Origin: SIG223 sp964442785
GTDB lineage: Bacteria > Bacillota_I > Bacilli_A > RFN20 > DUOF01
Length of the DNA stretch: 8,956 nucleotides
Direction of reading: 5' to 3'
Assembly: GCA_964442785.1 (NCBI GenBank)
Contig: CAYTZW010000040.1
Location: forward strand, 1-8,956
Part shown: one piece after another, positions 1 through 5,852 of the stretch
Layout: each line of letters opens with the position of its first letter
Position numbering within the stretch: the first letter of the stretch is position 1
The notes under the pieces: generated by a model
The model's database searches: none
Told to the model about the DNA's origin: nothing
Seen by the model: only the letters and a program-made list of their open reading frames with translations
Made by a program: the position numbers and the translations under genes

Positions 1-1042
1 ATCCTTAGGTAATGGAATAGATCCAATGGACGTTATTGACCAATATGGAGTTGATGCTTTAAGATTTTTCCTTATTACTAATTCTACTCCAGGTCAAGAT
101 ACTAGATATAGTGATGAAAAGGTAAAATCTTCTTGGGGATTTATCAATAAAATATGGAATGCTTCAAGATTTGTTTTAATGTCCACTCCTGATGATTTTG
201 TAAGAGAAGATATAGATACTTCTAAATTATCTATTTTTGATTATTGGATTTTAACAAGATTGAATGAAACTATTAAAGAAGTTACTAAATCTATGGAAAA
301 ATATGAATTTGGTATTGCAGGAAAAGCTTTATATAATTTTATTTATAATGATTTCTGTTCTTGGTATATCGAACTTAGTAAAGTTAAACAAGATAAAAAT
401 ACGAAAAATATTTTGCTATATTTAATAGAAACTATCTCTAAGTTATTACACCCATTTACGCCTTTTGTAAGTGAAGAAATATATCAATCTATTAATGGCT
501 TTGATACAAGTTTGAATATTGCTTCTTATCCTACTGCTATTAATTTACCAAAGGACAAAGAAAAACTTTTAGTCGCTGAAAAAATTCAAGAAATAATCAG
601 TTCTGTAAGAAATTTAAGAAACGAAAATAAGATAGCTCCTAATAAGCCTATTGAAATTAATATTGTGGTAGAAGATGAAAAATTAAAGAATAATCTTGAA
701 GATAATAAAGAATATTTAAATAGATTTTTATTTGCATCTTCCTTATATATCAGTAAAGTTAATCCTACTTCCGAGAAGGCTATTAATATCATTTTAGATA
801 AAGTAACTTTAATAATACCTTTAAAAGGCTTAATCGATGTTGAAGAAGAAGTTAAAAGATTAGAAAATGAAATTGCTAAATTGGAAAAAGAATTAGCGAG
901 AAGTCATAATCTTCTAACTAATCAAAATTTCATTTCTAAAGCTAGTGAAGAAAAGATAGAAATTGAAAAAAATAAAGAAAAAGTATATCAAGAAAATTAT
1001 TCAAAATTACTTGAAAAACTAAATGAATATAAAAACATTTAA
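1..1042 (+). CDS. valS: Valine--tRNA ligase (ValRS), 3' part only
   Basis: Class I aminoacyl-tRNA synthetase that charges tRNA-Val in the cytoplasm. The reading frame is already open at the left edge: base 1 is the last base of a codon, and the following codons read SLGNGIDPMDVIDQYG, the end of the KMSKS signature loop and its usual continuation. The first in-frame ATG at 26 is therefore internal and not the start. About 346 codons remain of a protein usually near 870-890 residues, so the Rossmann catalytic core and editing domain lie outside the window. What remains is the anticodon-binding helical domain (for example the FSWYIELSK-like segment FCSWYIELSK) and the C-terminal coiled coil rich in Glu and Lys (about bases 840-1035), typical of the ValRS tRNA-binding arm. 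The stop TAA overlaps the first bases of the terminator. A T-box leader for valS, common in this group, would lie upstream and cannot be seen. Confidence 0.96.
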   Translation, partial: SLGNGIDPMDVIDQYGVDALRFFLITNSTPGQDTRYSDEKVKSSWGFINKIWNASRFVLMSTPDDFVREDIDTSKLSIFDYWILTRLNETIKEVTKSMEKYEFGIAGKALYNFIYNDFCSWYIELSKVKQDKNTKNILLYLIETISKLLHPFTPFVSEEIYQSINGFDTSLNIASYPTAINLPKDKEKLLVAEKIQEIISSVRNLRNENKIAPNKPIEINIVVEDEKLKNNLEDNKEYLNRFLFASSLYISKVNPTSEKAINIILDKVTLIIPLKGLIDVEEEVKRLENEIAKLEKELARSHNLLTNQNFISKASEEKIEIEKNKEKVYQENYSKLLEKLNEYKNI

Positions 1043-1069
1043 GAAGGATAGAAAAATCCTTCTTTTTTT
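1041..1069 (+). terminator. Intrinsic terminator of valS
   Basis: A perfect 9-bp stem, AAGAAGGAT (1041-1049) with ATCCTTCTT (1056-1064), encloses a 6-base loop and runs into a T tract to 1069. The left arm begins inside the valS stop codon, so the termination signal is packed directly against the gene. Confidence 0.88.
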
Positions 1070-1077
1070 CTTATAAT
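1049..1077 (+). promoter_or_regulatory. Candidate mgtE promoter overlapping the valS terminator
   Basis: A perfect -10 TATAAT (1072-1077) lies 17 bases after TAGAAA (1049-1054), a 4/6 match to the -35 consensus that sits in the loop of the valS terminator. Transcription would start near 1084, in or just before the ribosome-binding site, leaving a leader of only about a dozen bases. That is unusually short. The alternative is that mgtE relies on read-through from valS. Confidence 0.35.
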
Positions 1078-1095
1078 ATAAAAGGGGCGATGAAT

Positions 1096-2457
1096 ATGGA
1101 AGAATTGAATTTGGAATTATTTAAAAAATTAATAAATGAAAAGAAAATAACCGAACTTAGAAATATATTTAATGAATATAATAGCGTTGATATTGCGGAA
1201 TCTATTGATGAATTAAATGAAGATGAATTACTTTTTCTTTTTAAAGTTATCCCTGCTTCTAATAGTGCGGAAGTTTTTACATATTTAAGCCAAGAAGCTA
1301 AAGAAAAACTTATAAATCTTTTTTCCAGTCAAGATATTCAAACTGTCTTAGAAGAAATTTATACTGATGATATTGTTGATTTTATTGAAGATTTACCTAC
1401 TAATTTAGTAAGAAAAGTATTGAAATCTATTGATAAAGAAACTAGAAATGATGTCAATAAAATATTAAATTATCCTGAAGATTCAGTCGGTTCTATAATG
1501 AATATTGGTTATGTAGAACTTGAGAAAGATGATACTTGTAAGGAAGCATTGAAAAAAGTTAAAGTCCAAGGTGAAAAAGCTGAAAGTATTTCTTATGCTT
1601 ACATTGTGGATAGTAAAAGAACTTTAAAAGGCTATATTAGTTTAAAAAGCATTATATTAGCAGATGATGATGAACTAATAGGTAATTTAATGGAAAAAGA
1701 CCTTATCAGTGTTATGTTTGAAGATGATAAAGAAGCTGCTGCTTTGATATTTAAAAAATATGATATGTCAGTTTTACCTGTTGTTAATAAAGAAAACAAA
1801 TTATTAGGTATTATTACCGCAGATGATATCTTAGATGTTATCACTCAAGAAGCGACTGAAGATATTCAAATTATGTCAGGAAGTTCACCACTTGAAGGTA
1901 AATATTTGGAATCTAGTATTTTTTCTTTGTTTAAGAAAAGATTTGGTTGGCTTTTAATCTTAATGGTCAGTGCTGTTTTTACAAGTATGATTATTAGTAG
2001 CTCAGAGAAAATTTTAATCACCATTCCTGCTTTAGCCATTTTTATGCCAATGTTAACAGATACGGCAGGTAATGCTGGAAATCAAGCAACGGGAATTGTA
2101 ACTCGTGGTATTTCTATTAATACAATAGAAACAAAAGATTGGTTTAAGGTTGTTTGGAAAGAAATAAGAGTTGCTTTTTTAGTTGGGATTAGTATGAGTT
2201 TATGTGCTTATGGTTGGCTATGGATTGAAAAATGGTTAGGCATTATTGATGTTTCAAATACTTCCTTGTTTTTAGTAGTGTCTTTCTCAATGTTTATTTC
2301 GATTTTGATTGCTAAAACAATAGGAGCAAGTTTACCTATATTGGCTAAAGTATGTAAACTTGACCCTGCAGTAATGGCTGGACCTATTGTTACTACTTTG
2401 GTTGATGCTTTAACCGTTGCTCTTTATTATGGTTTAGCGGCTTTGTTACTTATTTAG
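1096..2457 (+). CDS. mgtE: MgtE-family magnesium transporter
   Basis: Mg2+ channel/transporter of the cytoplasmic membrane (MgtE/SLC41 family), gated by intracellular Mg2+. Using the ATG at 1096 the protein has 453 residues, the usual family size. Domains in order: N-terminal superhelical MgtE_N domain (about 1-130), two CBS domains (about 131-252; the second ends ...VLPVVNKENKLLGIITADDIL), a connecting plug helix (about 255-283), and a five-helix pore domain (about 284-453). The pore motif DTAGNAGNQATG is at 322-333. The conserved pore Asp is D437 in TTLVDALT, matching by motif the Mg2+-coordinating Asp of Thermus MgtE. An ATG at 1090 is also in frame, but the Shine-Dalgarno AGGGG (1083-1087) is only 2 bases from it and 8 bases from 1096, so 1096 is preferred. 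No M-box riboswitch fits in the roughly 50-base gap upstream. The stop is the only TAG in the window, and no terminator follows. Confidence 0.95.
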   Translation: MEELNLELFKKLINEKKITELRNIFNEYNSVDIAESIDELNEDELLFLFKVIPASNSAEVFTYLSQEAKEKLINLFSSQDIQTVLEEIYTDDIVDFIEDLPTNLVRKVLKSIDKETRNDVNKILNYPEDSVGSIMNIGYVELEKDDTCKEALKKVKVQGEKAESISYAYIVDSKRTLKGYISLKSIILADDDELIGNLMEKDLISVMFEDDKEAAALIFKKYDMSVLPVVNKENKLLGIITADDILDVITQEATEDIQIMSGSSPLEGKYLESSIFSLFKKRFGWLLILMVSAVFTSMIISSSEKILITIPALAIFMPMLTDTAGNAGNQATGIVTRGISINTIETKDWFKVVWKEIRVAFLVGISMSLCAYGWLWIEKWLGIIDVSNTSLFLVVSFSMFISILIAKTIGASLPILAKVCKLDPAVMAGPIVTTLVDALTVALYYGLAALLLI

Positions 2458-2486
2458 TTGTAATTTATGTTAAAAAAAGATAGAAT
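2458..2486 (+). promoter_or_regulatory. Promoter of degV
   Basis: TTGTAA (2458-2463, 4/6 to the -35 consensus), a 17-base spacer, then TAGAAT (2481-2486, 5/6 to the -10 consensus). It begins directly after the mgtE stop codon. It suggests degV can be transcribed independently, although the lack of a terminator after mgtE also allows co-transcription. Confidence 0.6.
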
Positions 2487-2509
2487 ACATATGAATTGGA
2501 GTGAATGAA

Positions 2510-3355
2510 ATGGGAAAAATAGTTGTTATTTCAGATAGTACTTGTGATTTGTCCGAGAAGTTGATTAAAGAAAATGATATTAAAATAGTACCTTTATATG
2601 TCGTTTTTGGAGATGATACTTATAAAGACGGCGTGGAAATTGATGCTGGTAAATTATATAAAATGGTCGATAAAAGAAATGAACTTCCTAAAACTAGTGC
2701 GGCATCAACTGGAGATTTAATAACTTTTTTTAAAAAATATATTGATGAAGGCGATGATATAATCTTTATACCTATTGGTTCTGGATTATCTTCTACCTAC
2801 AACAATGCCTTACTAGCTGCAAAAGAATTTCCAAGTGAAAGAATAGAAGTTATTGATAGTCAAAATCTTTCAACTGGAATAGGTCTTTTAGTTTTAAAAG
2901 CAGCTAAATATGCCAAAGAAGGTTGGCCAGTTAGTGAAGTTGCAAGTAAAGTAAGACAATTAGTTCCTAATGTAAGAAGTAAATTTACGGTTGAATCCTT
3001 AGATTATTTACATAAGGGTGGAAGATGCAGTGGAACAACGAAGTTAATAGGAAATCTTTTTAGAATTAAACCAATTATCCAAGTAAAAGAAAATAAATTA
3101 TCTGTTTTAGCAAAGCCGATTGGTAAAAAAAGAGCCTTAAGATTTATGATAGATGACATTTTAGAAAATAAAGAGCATATTCATACCGATTGTGTTATGA
3201 TAACTCATACTTTTGCCGATGGAGATGCTAAAGATATTAGGAAAGTTTTAAAAAAGGAATTACCTAATGTTCATTTAGAAGAAACCGAAGCTGGTTGTGT
3301 TATTAGTTCTCATTGTGGTAAGGGAACTATTGGTATTTTATATATTGTTAAATAA
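2510..3355 (+). CDS. DegV family fatty-acid-binding protein
   Basis: Cytosolic DegV-family protein. Members bind a long-chain fatty acid between two domains; some act as the FakB subunit that presents exogenous fatty acid to the kinase FakA. The 281 residues match the family length. Motifs seen: DSTCDL at 9-14, TSAAS at 62-66, GSGLSSTY at 90-97, DSQNLSTGIG at 116-125, the GGRCSG loop (LDYLHKGGRCSG) at 164-175, and a closing HCGKGTIG at 268-275, as expected for the lipid carboxylate-binding and dimer regions. The longest open frame starts at a GTG at 2501, but that GTG lies inside the Shine-Dalgarno GGAG (2498-2501). The ATG at 2510 is 8 bases downstream of it and gives the usual MxKIVVISDST start. 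No fakA is present in the window, so a FakB role cannot be separated from the general DegV assignment; fatty acid specificity is not readable. Confidence 0.93.
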   Translation: MGKIVVISDSTCDLSEKLIKENDIKIVPLYVVFGDDTYKDGVEIDAGKLYKMVDKRNELPKTSAASTGDLITFFKKYIDEGDDIIFIPIGSGLSSTYNNALLAAKEFPSERIEVIDSQNLSTGIGLLVLKAAKYAKEGWPVSEVASKVRQLVPNVRSKFTVESLDYLHKGGRCSGTTKLIGNLFRIKPIIQVKENKLSVLAKPIGKKRALRFMIDDILENKEHIHTDCVMITHTFADGDAKDIRKVLKKELPNVHLEETEAGCVISSHCGKGTIGILYIVK

Positions 3356-3362
3356 TTTTAGT

Positions 3363-3398
3363 AAAGGTAGTCAAAATAATTATTTTTGGCTGCTTTTT
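3363..3398 (+). terminator. Intrinsic terminator of degV
   Basis: Imperfect hairpin: AAAG plus TAGTCAAAA (3363-3376, with one bulged G) pairs with TTTTGGCTGCTTT (3384-3396), including two G-U pairs, followed by a short T run to 3398. It separates degV from the accessory segment. Confidence 0.7.
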
Positions 3399-3442
3399 AA
3401 ATACGAAATAATAAAATTAATAATTTATGTAAACTAAAAAGT

Positions 3443-3470
3443 TTGTCATTTTCTTTTGTTGTGTTATTAT
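3443..3470 (+). promoter_or_regulatory. Extended -10 promoter of the small accessory gene pair
   Basis: TTGTCA (3443-3448, 5/6 to the -35 consensus), a 16-base spacer, and TATTAT (3465-3470, 5/6 to the -10 consensus) with a TG at 3462-3463 in the extended -10 position. It lies just ahead of the Shine-Dalgarno at 3483, downstream of the degV terminator. It is among the best promoters in the window and shows that the accessory genes form their own unit. Confidence 0.72.
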
Positions 3471-3493
3471 AAAATCATAAAAAGGTGATTGTT

Positions 3494-3979
3494 ATGAAAA
3501 ATTATGAAGAAATTGAAAAAGAATTAAATAAATATGCTGTACCTGTACATTTTCACGATATGTCTATTGTTAATATGAAAATATATAAAGACAATATTAA
3601 AATAATTCTTATTTTAGCAGATTATCTTGATGAGTATGGAATTGTTCAAGATGATAAACATTTTGCAGTATTGGAAGTTACATATAAAAAAGTTAAAATT
3701 AAAGAAATGTATTTATCAGGACCTATTGATTTTAGAACATTAGATGTCATATGTCTTTGTGATGACAAAGATGATAATATTGAATTAGATTTATTAGATA
3801 ATTCATATAATTGTGAGTTTTATATGTTGTTTAAATCTAAAAACTTTCAATGGAAAATAATAGATGTTATAACAAGAGAAGAATATTATAAGTATGCAGA
3901 ATATGTATCACAATATTTAGATAATTTTATCGAAATGGAAAAATATAAAGGACCAAAATGGTCTCAATTTAGTGAATAA
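3494..3979 (+). CDS. Hypothetical protein, 161 aa (first of two related small proteins)
   Basis: Not recognised. Soluble protein of 161 residues with no signal peptide or membrane helix, acidic overall and rich in alternating hydrophobic residues that suggest a mainly beta fold with a helical C terminus (about 127-150). Near the N terminus it has HFHDMSIVNMKIYKDNIKI (19-37), a pattern of His-Asp followed by paired strands. I have seen this style in small immunity-like and DUF families, but no family can be named. A GTG at 3485 is in frame but lies inside the Shine-Dalgarno AGGTG (3483-3487); the ATG at 3494 is 6 bases after it and is preferred. The next gene follows after 15 bases and resembles this one in its N- and C-terminal parts, so the two are probably co-transcribed, diverged relatives. 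Function unknown. Confidence 0.85.
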   Translation: MKNYEEIEKELNKYAVPVHFHDMSIVNMKIYKDNIKIILILADYLDEYGIVQDDKHFAVLEVTYKKVKIKEMYLSGPIDFRTLDVICLCDDKDDNIELDLLDNSYNCEFYMLFKSKNFQWKIIDVITREEYYKYAEYVSQYLDNFIEMEKYKGPKWSQFSE

Positions 3980-3994
3980 TAGAAAGGATAAAAA

Positions 3995-4396
3995 ATGAAA
4001 GGAACAAATATTTTATATGAATTGCACGAATCTGATTTTGTTGATTTTGCAATTAAAGATAATGATTTAATTTTTAGAGTTGCTATTAATTGTGGTGTTG
4101 AAGAAAGATTAGGGGTTATTTCTGATTTTGCAGAAAAATTTTATCTTTATGATATTGTATGTCATAATTTTGAAATGATTGAAGAAAATTACAATGAAGA
4201 ACAAGATTTGTTATTATGTGATATTTTATGTTTTAAAAAAATAAAAGGTAATTATCTTTTCTCAATTAATTATGATGTTGCTAATAGTGTAGATTTTGTA
4301 TTTAATTGTGATAATGTCGAGTGGGTTCCTCTTAAAATAATGACATCAAAAGAATTGGATAACATTGCAAAAACTGAATATTTTAAAATAAAATAA
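3995..4396 (+). CDS. Hypothetical protein, 133 aa (second of two related small proteins)
   Basis: Not recognised. A 133-residue acidic soluble protein without signal peptide or membrane segment. It begins 15 bases after the previous stop, with AAAGGA (3983-3988) 6 bases ahead of the ATG, so it is translated from the same transcript. It parallels its upstream neighbour: ELHESDFVDFAIKDNDLIF (9-27) lines up with HFHDMSIVNMKIYKDNIKI there, and EWVPLKIMTSKELDNIAK (109-126) lines up with QWKIIDVITREEYYKYAE. The identity is low and judged by eye, so shared ancestry is inference. It has five Cys residues (33, 56, 75, 79, 105) in no recognisable metal motif. Small tandem relatives of this kind are common among immunity proteins of polymorphic toxins, but no toxin gene is visible here and that role is not supported beyond the pattern. 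Confidence 0.85.
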   Translation: MKGTNILYELHESDFVDFAIKDNDLIFRVAINCGVEERLGVISDFAEKFYLYDIVCHNFEMIEENYNEEQDLLLCDILCFKKIKGNYLFSINYDVANSVDFVFNCDNVEWVPLKIMTSKELDNIAKTEYFKIK

Positions 4397-4405
4397 TTAT
4401 AAAGA

Positions 4406-4447
4406 AAAAAAGGTAATAATTCACAAAATCAATAACTTACCTTGTTT
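4406..4447 (+). repeat. Inverted repeat, possible RNA hairpin
   Basis: AAGGTAA (4410-4416) is the exact reverse complement of TTACCTT (4437-4443), with a 20-base loop; three further A-T pairs extend it beyond one mismatch. It stands just ahead of a stronger terminator hairpin. It could be a weak first terminator or a structured 3' end. Confidence 0.4.
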
Positions 4448-4470
4448 AAAAAACTTTAGTTGCTTATGAT
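4442..4470 (+). promoter_or_regulatory. Candidate promoter overlapping a terminator, for the 365-aa gene
   Basis: TTGTTT (4442-4447, 3/6 to the -35 consensus), 17 bases, then TATGAT (4465-4470, 5/6 to the -10 consensus). The -10 covers the loop of the terminator hairpin at 4455-4490, so a transcript starting near 4477 would lack the left arm and could not form it. It is the only promoter candidate that I found between the terminator and the gene at 4508. Confidence 0.4.
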
Positions 4471-4490
4471 TAAGTAACTAAAATTTTTTT
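4455..4490 (+). terminator. Strong intrinsic terminator after the small gene pair
   Basis: A 12-bp stem, TTTAGTTGCTTA (4455-4466) with TAAGTAACTAAA (4471-4482), contains one G-U pair and a TGAT tetraloop, followed by seven Ts (4484-4490). A run of As before the left arm would give a T tract on the opposite strand, so it may act in both directions. It ends only 5 bases before the Shine-Dalgarno of the next gene. Confidence 0.85.
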
Positions 4491-4507
4491 ATTTAGGAGT
4501 GAGTAAA

Positions 4508-5605
4508 ATGTATAACATTAGATTAAGTGAATTAGAACAAGAATTAGAAAATTTTGTCGAGAATACTACATTATTAGATTTGTGTTATTCTCCAATTTTA
4601 AGTGTAGATGAAAAATTGAAAACTTATTTGTCAGAACTTAGTTTATTAGTTCCTGATTTTCCTTTTAATATTGATTGTTTTTATTCACATCAAGAAATTT
4701 TTTCTATTATGCTTTTAACTAAAGATGCTTCATTTTTTCAAAAAAAAGGTGTCCTAGAAGAAATATATAATAAGGTTATGATATTTGCTTCTGATAAAAA
4801 TTTTATTGCTTCACTTCCTTTTTTTACAGCATCTTTAAATAATCTTACTAACAAGATGACAAATGAAGATTTTATTAATGATATGTATAATAATGATTTA
4901 GAAGCATATATAAGTTTATGGGATTTAATGGATAATGAAAATTACTTAAATTTGTATAATCAATATCGTGAACTTTTTTCTTTAGAGTTTTCTTATAAAA
5001 TCAATAAAGTTATTAAAAATTTTCTAAGTTATAAATTGGAAGATTTAGAAAAAGAAAATTATCGTAAAGATTTGTTAATATGTATTGAAAAAAGCTTGAA
5101 TGGAACTATTGGAGAAAATAGTTTGAATTTTTATTATAATAGTTATTCTCTTTTTAAAGGTTTTAATCAATGTTATGAAAATGGAGATTTAAGGGATAAA
5201 GAAATTGAAAAATATTTAAAAACAAGAAAAATTATAAAAAGTTCTCTTTATGATAAAAATATTAAACATTTTGATGCTTTGAATTTTTCAATAAGAGAGT
5301 TTTTACTTGCTAATGAGAGAAATGATATTCCAATGATGAGAAAAGTAGTAGATTGTTCCATTATCAAAAGATTAGAAGAAATGAAAATGTTTTTGCCTAA
5401 TAATCAAATATTGATTTCTAAGTTTAAAAATTTTGCTTCAAATGAAAGAAATAAAGAAGGTTTAAGAGAATATTTGGCTAATTCTTTGGAATTTTTAAAT
5501 GATAAGAGTGTAGAAACTAGTATTTATTCTTATAACAAAGACTTTGAAAACAAAAGAAAAGAGGTTTCTTTACAACTTTTTGAAAAATCTTATAAGGTTG
5601 ACTAA
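4508..5605 (+). CDS. Hypothetical protein, 365 aa, mostly alpha-helical
   Basis: Not recognised. The 365-residue product has no signal peptide, no membrane helix and no nucleotide-binding or nuclease motif that I can identify. It is rich in Leu, Lys, Glu, Asn and Phe with helical periodicity throughout, and has a charged stretch at about 262-355 (SIREFLLANERND, then RNKEGLREYLANSLEFL). It looks like a helical repeat or scaffold-type cytoplasmic protein, which is inference only. A GTG at 4499 is in frame, but its first base belongs to the Shine-Dalgarno AGGAG (4495-4499); the ATG at 4508 is 8 bases downstream and is preferred. The base composition is lower in GC than alaS or greA, as for the two small genes upstream. 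Its 3' end (5598-5603) doubles as the -35 of the alaS promoter, and no terminator follows, so transcripts could run into the T-box leader. An A8 run (4740-4747) lies in the coding frame. Confidence 0.85.
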   Translation: MYNIRLSELEQELENFVENTTLLDLCYSPILSVDEKLKTYLSELSLLVPDFPFNIDCFYSHQEIFSIMLLTKDASFFQKKGVLEEIYNKVMIFASDKNFIASLPFFTASLNNLTNKMTNEDFINDMYNNDLEAYISLWDLMDNENYLNLYNQYRELFSLEFSYKINKVIKNFLSYKLEDLEKENYRKDLLICIEKSLNGTIGENSLNFYYNSYSLFKGFNQCYENGDLRDKEIEKYLKTRKIIKSSLYDKNIKHFDALNFSIREFLLANERNDIPMMRKVVDCSIIKRLEEMKMFLPNNQILISKFKNFASNERNKEGLREYLANSLEFLNDKSVETSIYSYNKDFENKRKEVSLQLFEKSYKVD

Positions 5606-5626
5606 AAAGAGATTTTATGATAAGAT
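5598..5626 (+). promoter_or_regulatory. Promoter of the alaS T-box transcript
   Basis: TTGACT (5598-5603, 5/6 to the -35 consensus), a 17-base spacer, and TAAGAT (5621-5626, 4/6 to the -10 consensus) with TG at 5618-5619 in the extended -10 position. The -35 lies in the last codons and stop of the upstream gene. The predicted start near 5633 fits the first base of T-box stem I at about 5635. Confidence 0.68.
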
Positions 5627-5632
5627 AATTGC

Positions 5633-5836
5633 AGCGTTGAAGAAGAAAAATTCATTGTATTTTAGATAGAGAGAACTAGTTTGGTGGAATAGTTTTAAAA
5701 TAAATGAAGGGCTACTTTGGAGCTTCTAATGAAAGTTAGCGTTTATCTCCGTTAAGGATAGTTAATTAAGTGTATGATAATATCATAAAGTAGGGTGGTA
5801 CCGCGACAATTCGTCCCTATGGATTGATATTTTTTT
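5633..5836 (+). promoter_or_regulatory. Alanine T-box leader (tRNA-Ala-sensing riboswitch) of alaS
   Basis: The transcript leader binds uncharged tRNA-Ala and switches between termination and read-through. Stem I can be traced: base helix CGTTGAAG (5635-5642) with CTTCTAATG (5723-5731); upper helix 5651-5664 with 5696-5708; AGAGAG bulge near 5668-5673; apical stem AACTA/TAGTT (5674-5678, 5690-5694) enclosing the loop with GGTGGAA. The 3' side of the specifier loop reads GGGCTACTTTGGAG, with specifier codon GCT (Ala) at 5711-5713 followed by the usual AC. A GTTAA-loop hairpin follows at about 5741-5760. The conserved T-box sequence AGGGTGGTACCGCG is at 5792-5805; its TGGT (5796-5799) complements the ACCA end expected of tRNA-Ala. 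In the antiterminator, TAGGG (5791-5795) pairs with CCCTA (5815-5819). The leader ends 16 bases before alaS, which it controls. Confidence 0.95.
5808..5836 (+). terminator. Regulated T-box terminator of alaS
   Basis: Alternative hairpin: AATTCGTCC (5808-5816) with GGATTGATATT (5821-5831), a CTAT loop and two single-T bulges, running into a T tract to about 5836. It uses the same CGTCC bases as the antiterminator, so the two folds exclude each other. It lacks the GGGACG right arm of the textbook T-box terminator and looks weaker. Confidence 0.6.
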
Positions 5837-5852
5837 ATTTAGGAGGAAATTT

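Noticed and set aside
586..792. Minus-strand open frame opposite valS
   Set aside because: It lies wholly inside a clear ValRS coding region, has no recognisable product and no ribosome-binding site, so it is a shadow. The minus-strand frames at 1632-1844 and 6285-6485 were rejected for the same reason.
1043..1095. Possible M-box or other Mg2+ riboswitch ahead of mgtE
   Set aside because: Only about 50 bases separate valS from mgtE, and they are filled by the valS terminator, a -10 box and the Shine-Dalgarno; an M-box needs well over 100 bases.
4740..4747. A8 run in the 365-aa gene as a phase-variable or programmed frameshift site
   Set aside because: Runs of this length are expected in DNA of about 20% GC. 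The gene continues in one frame on both sides and the alternative frames give no sensible continuation that I could see.
3356..5640. Mobile element, CRISPR array or tRNA attachment site around the accessory segment
   Set aside because: No transposase, integrase, terminal inverted repeats, regularly spaced repeats or tRNA gene could be found at either edge.
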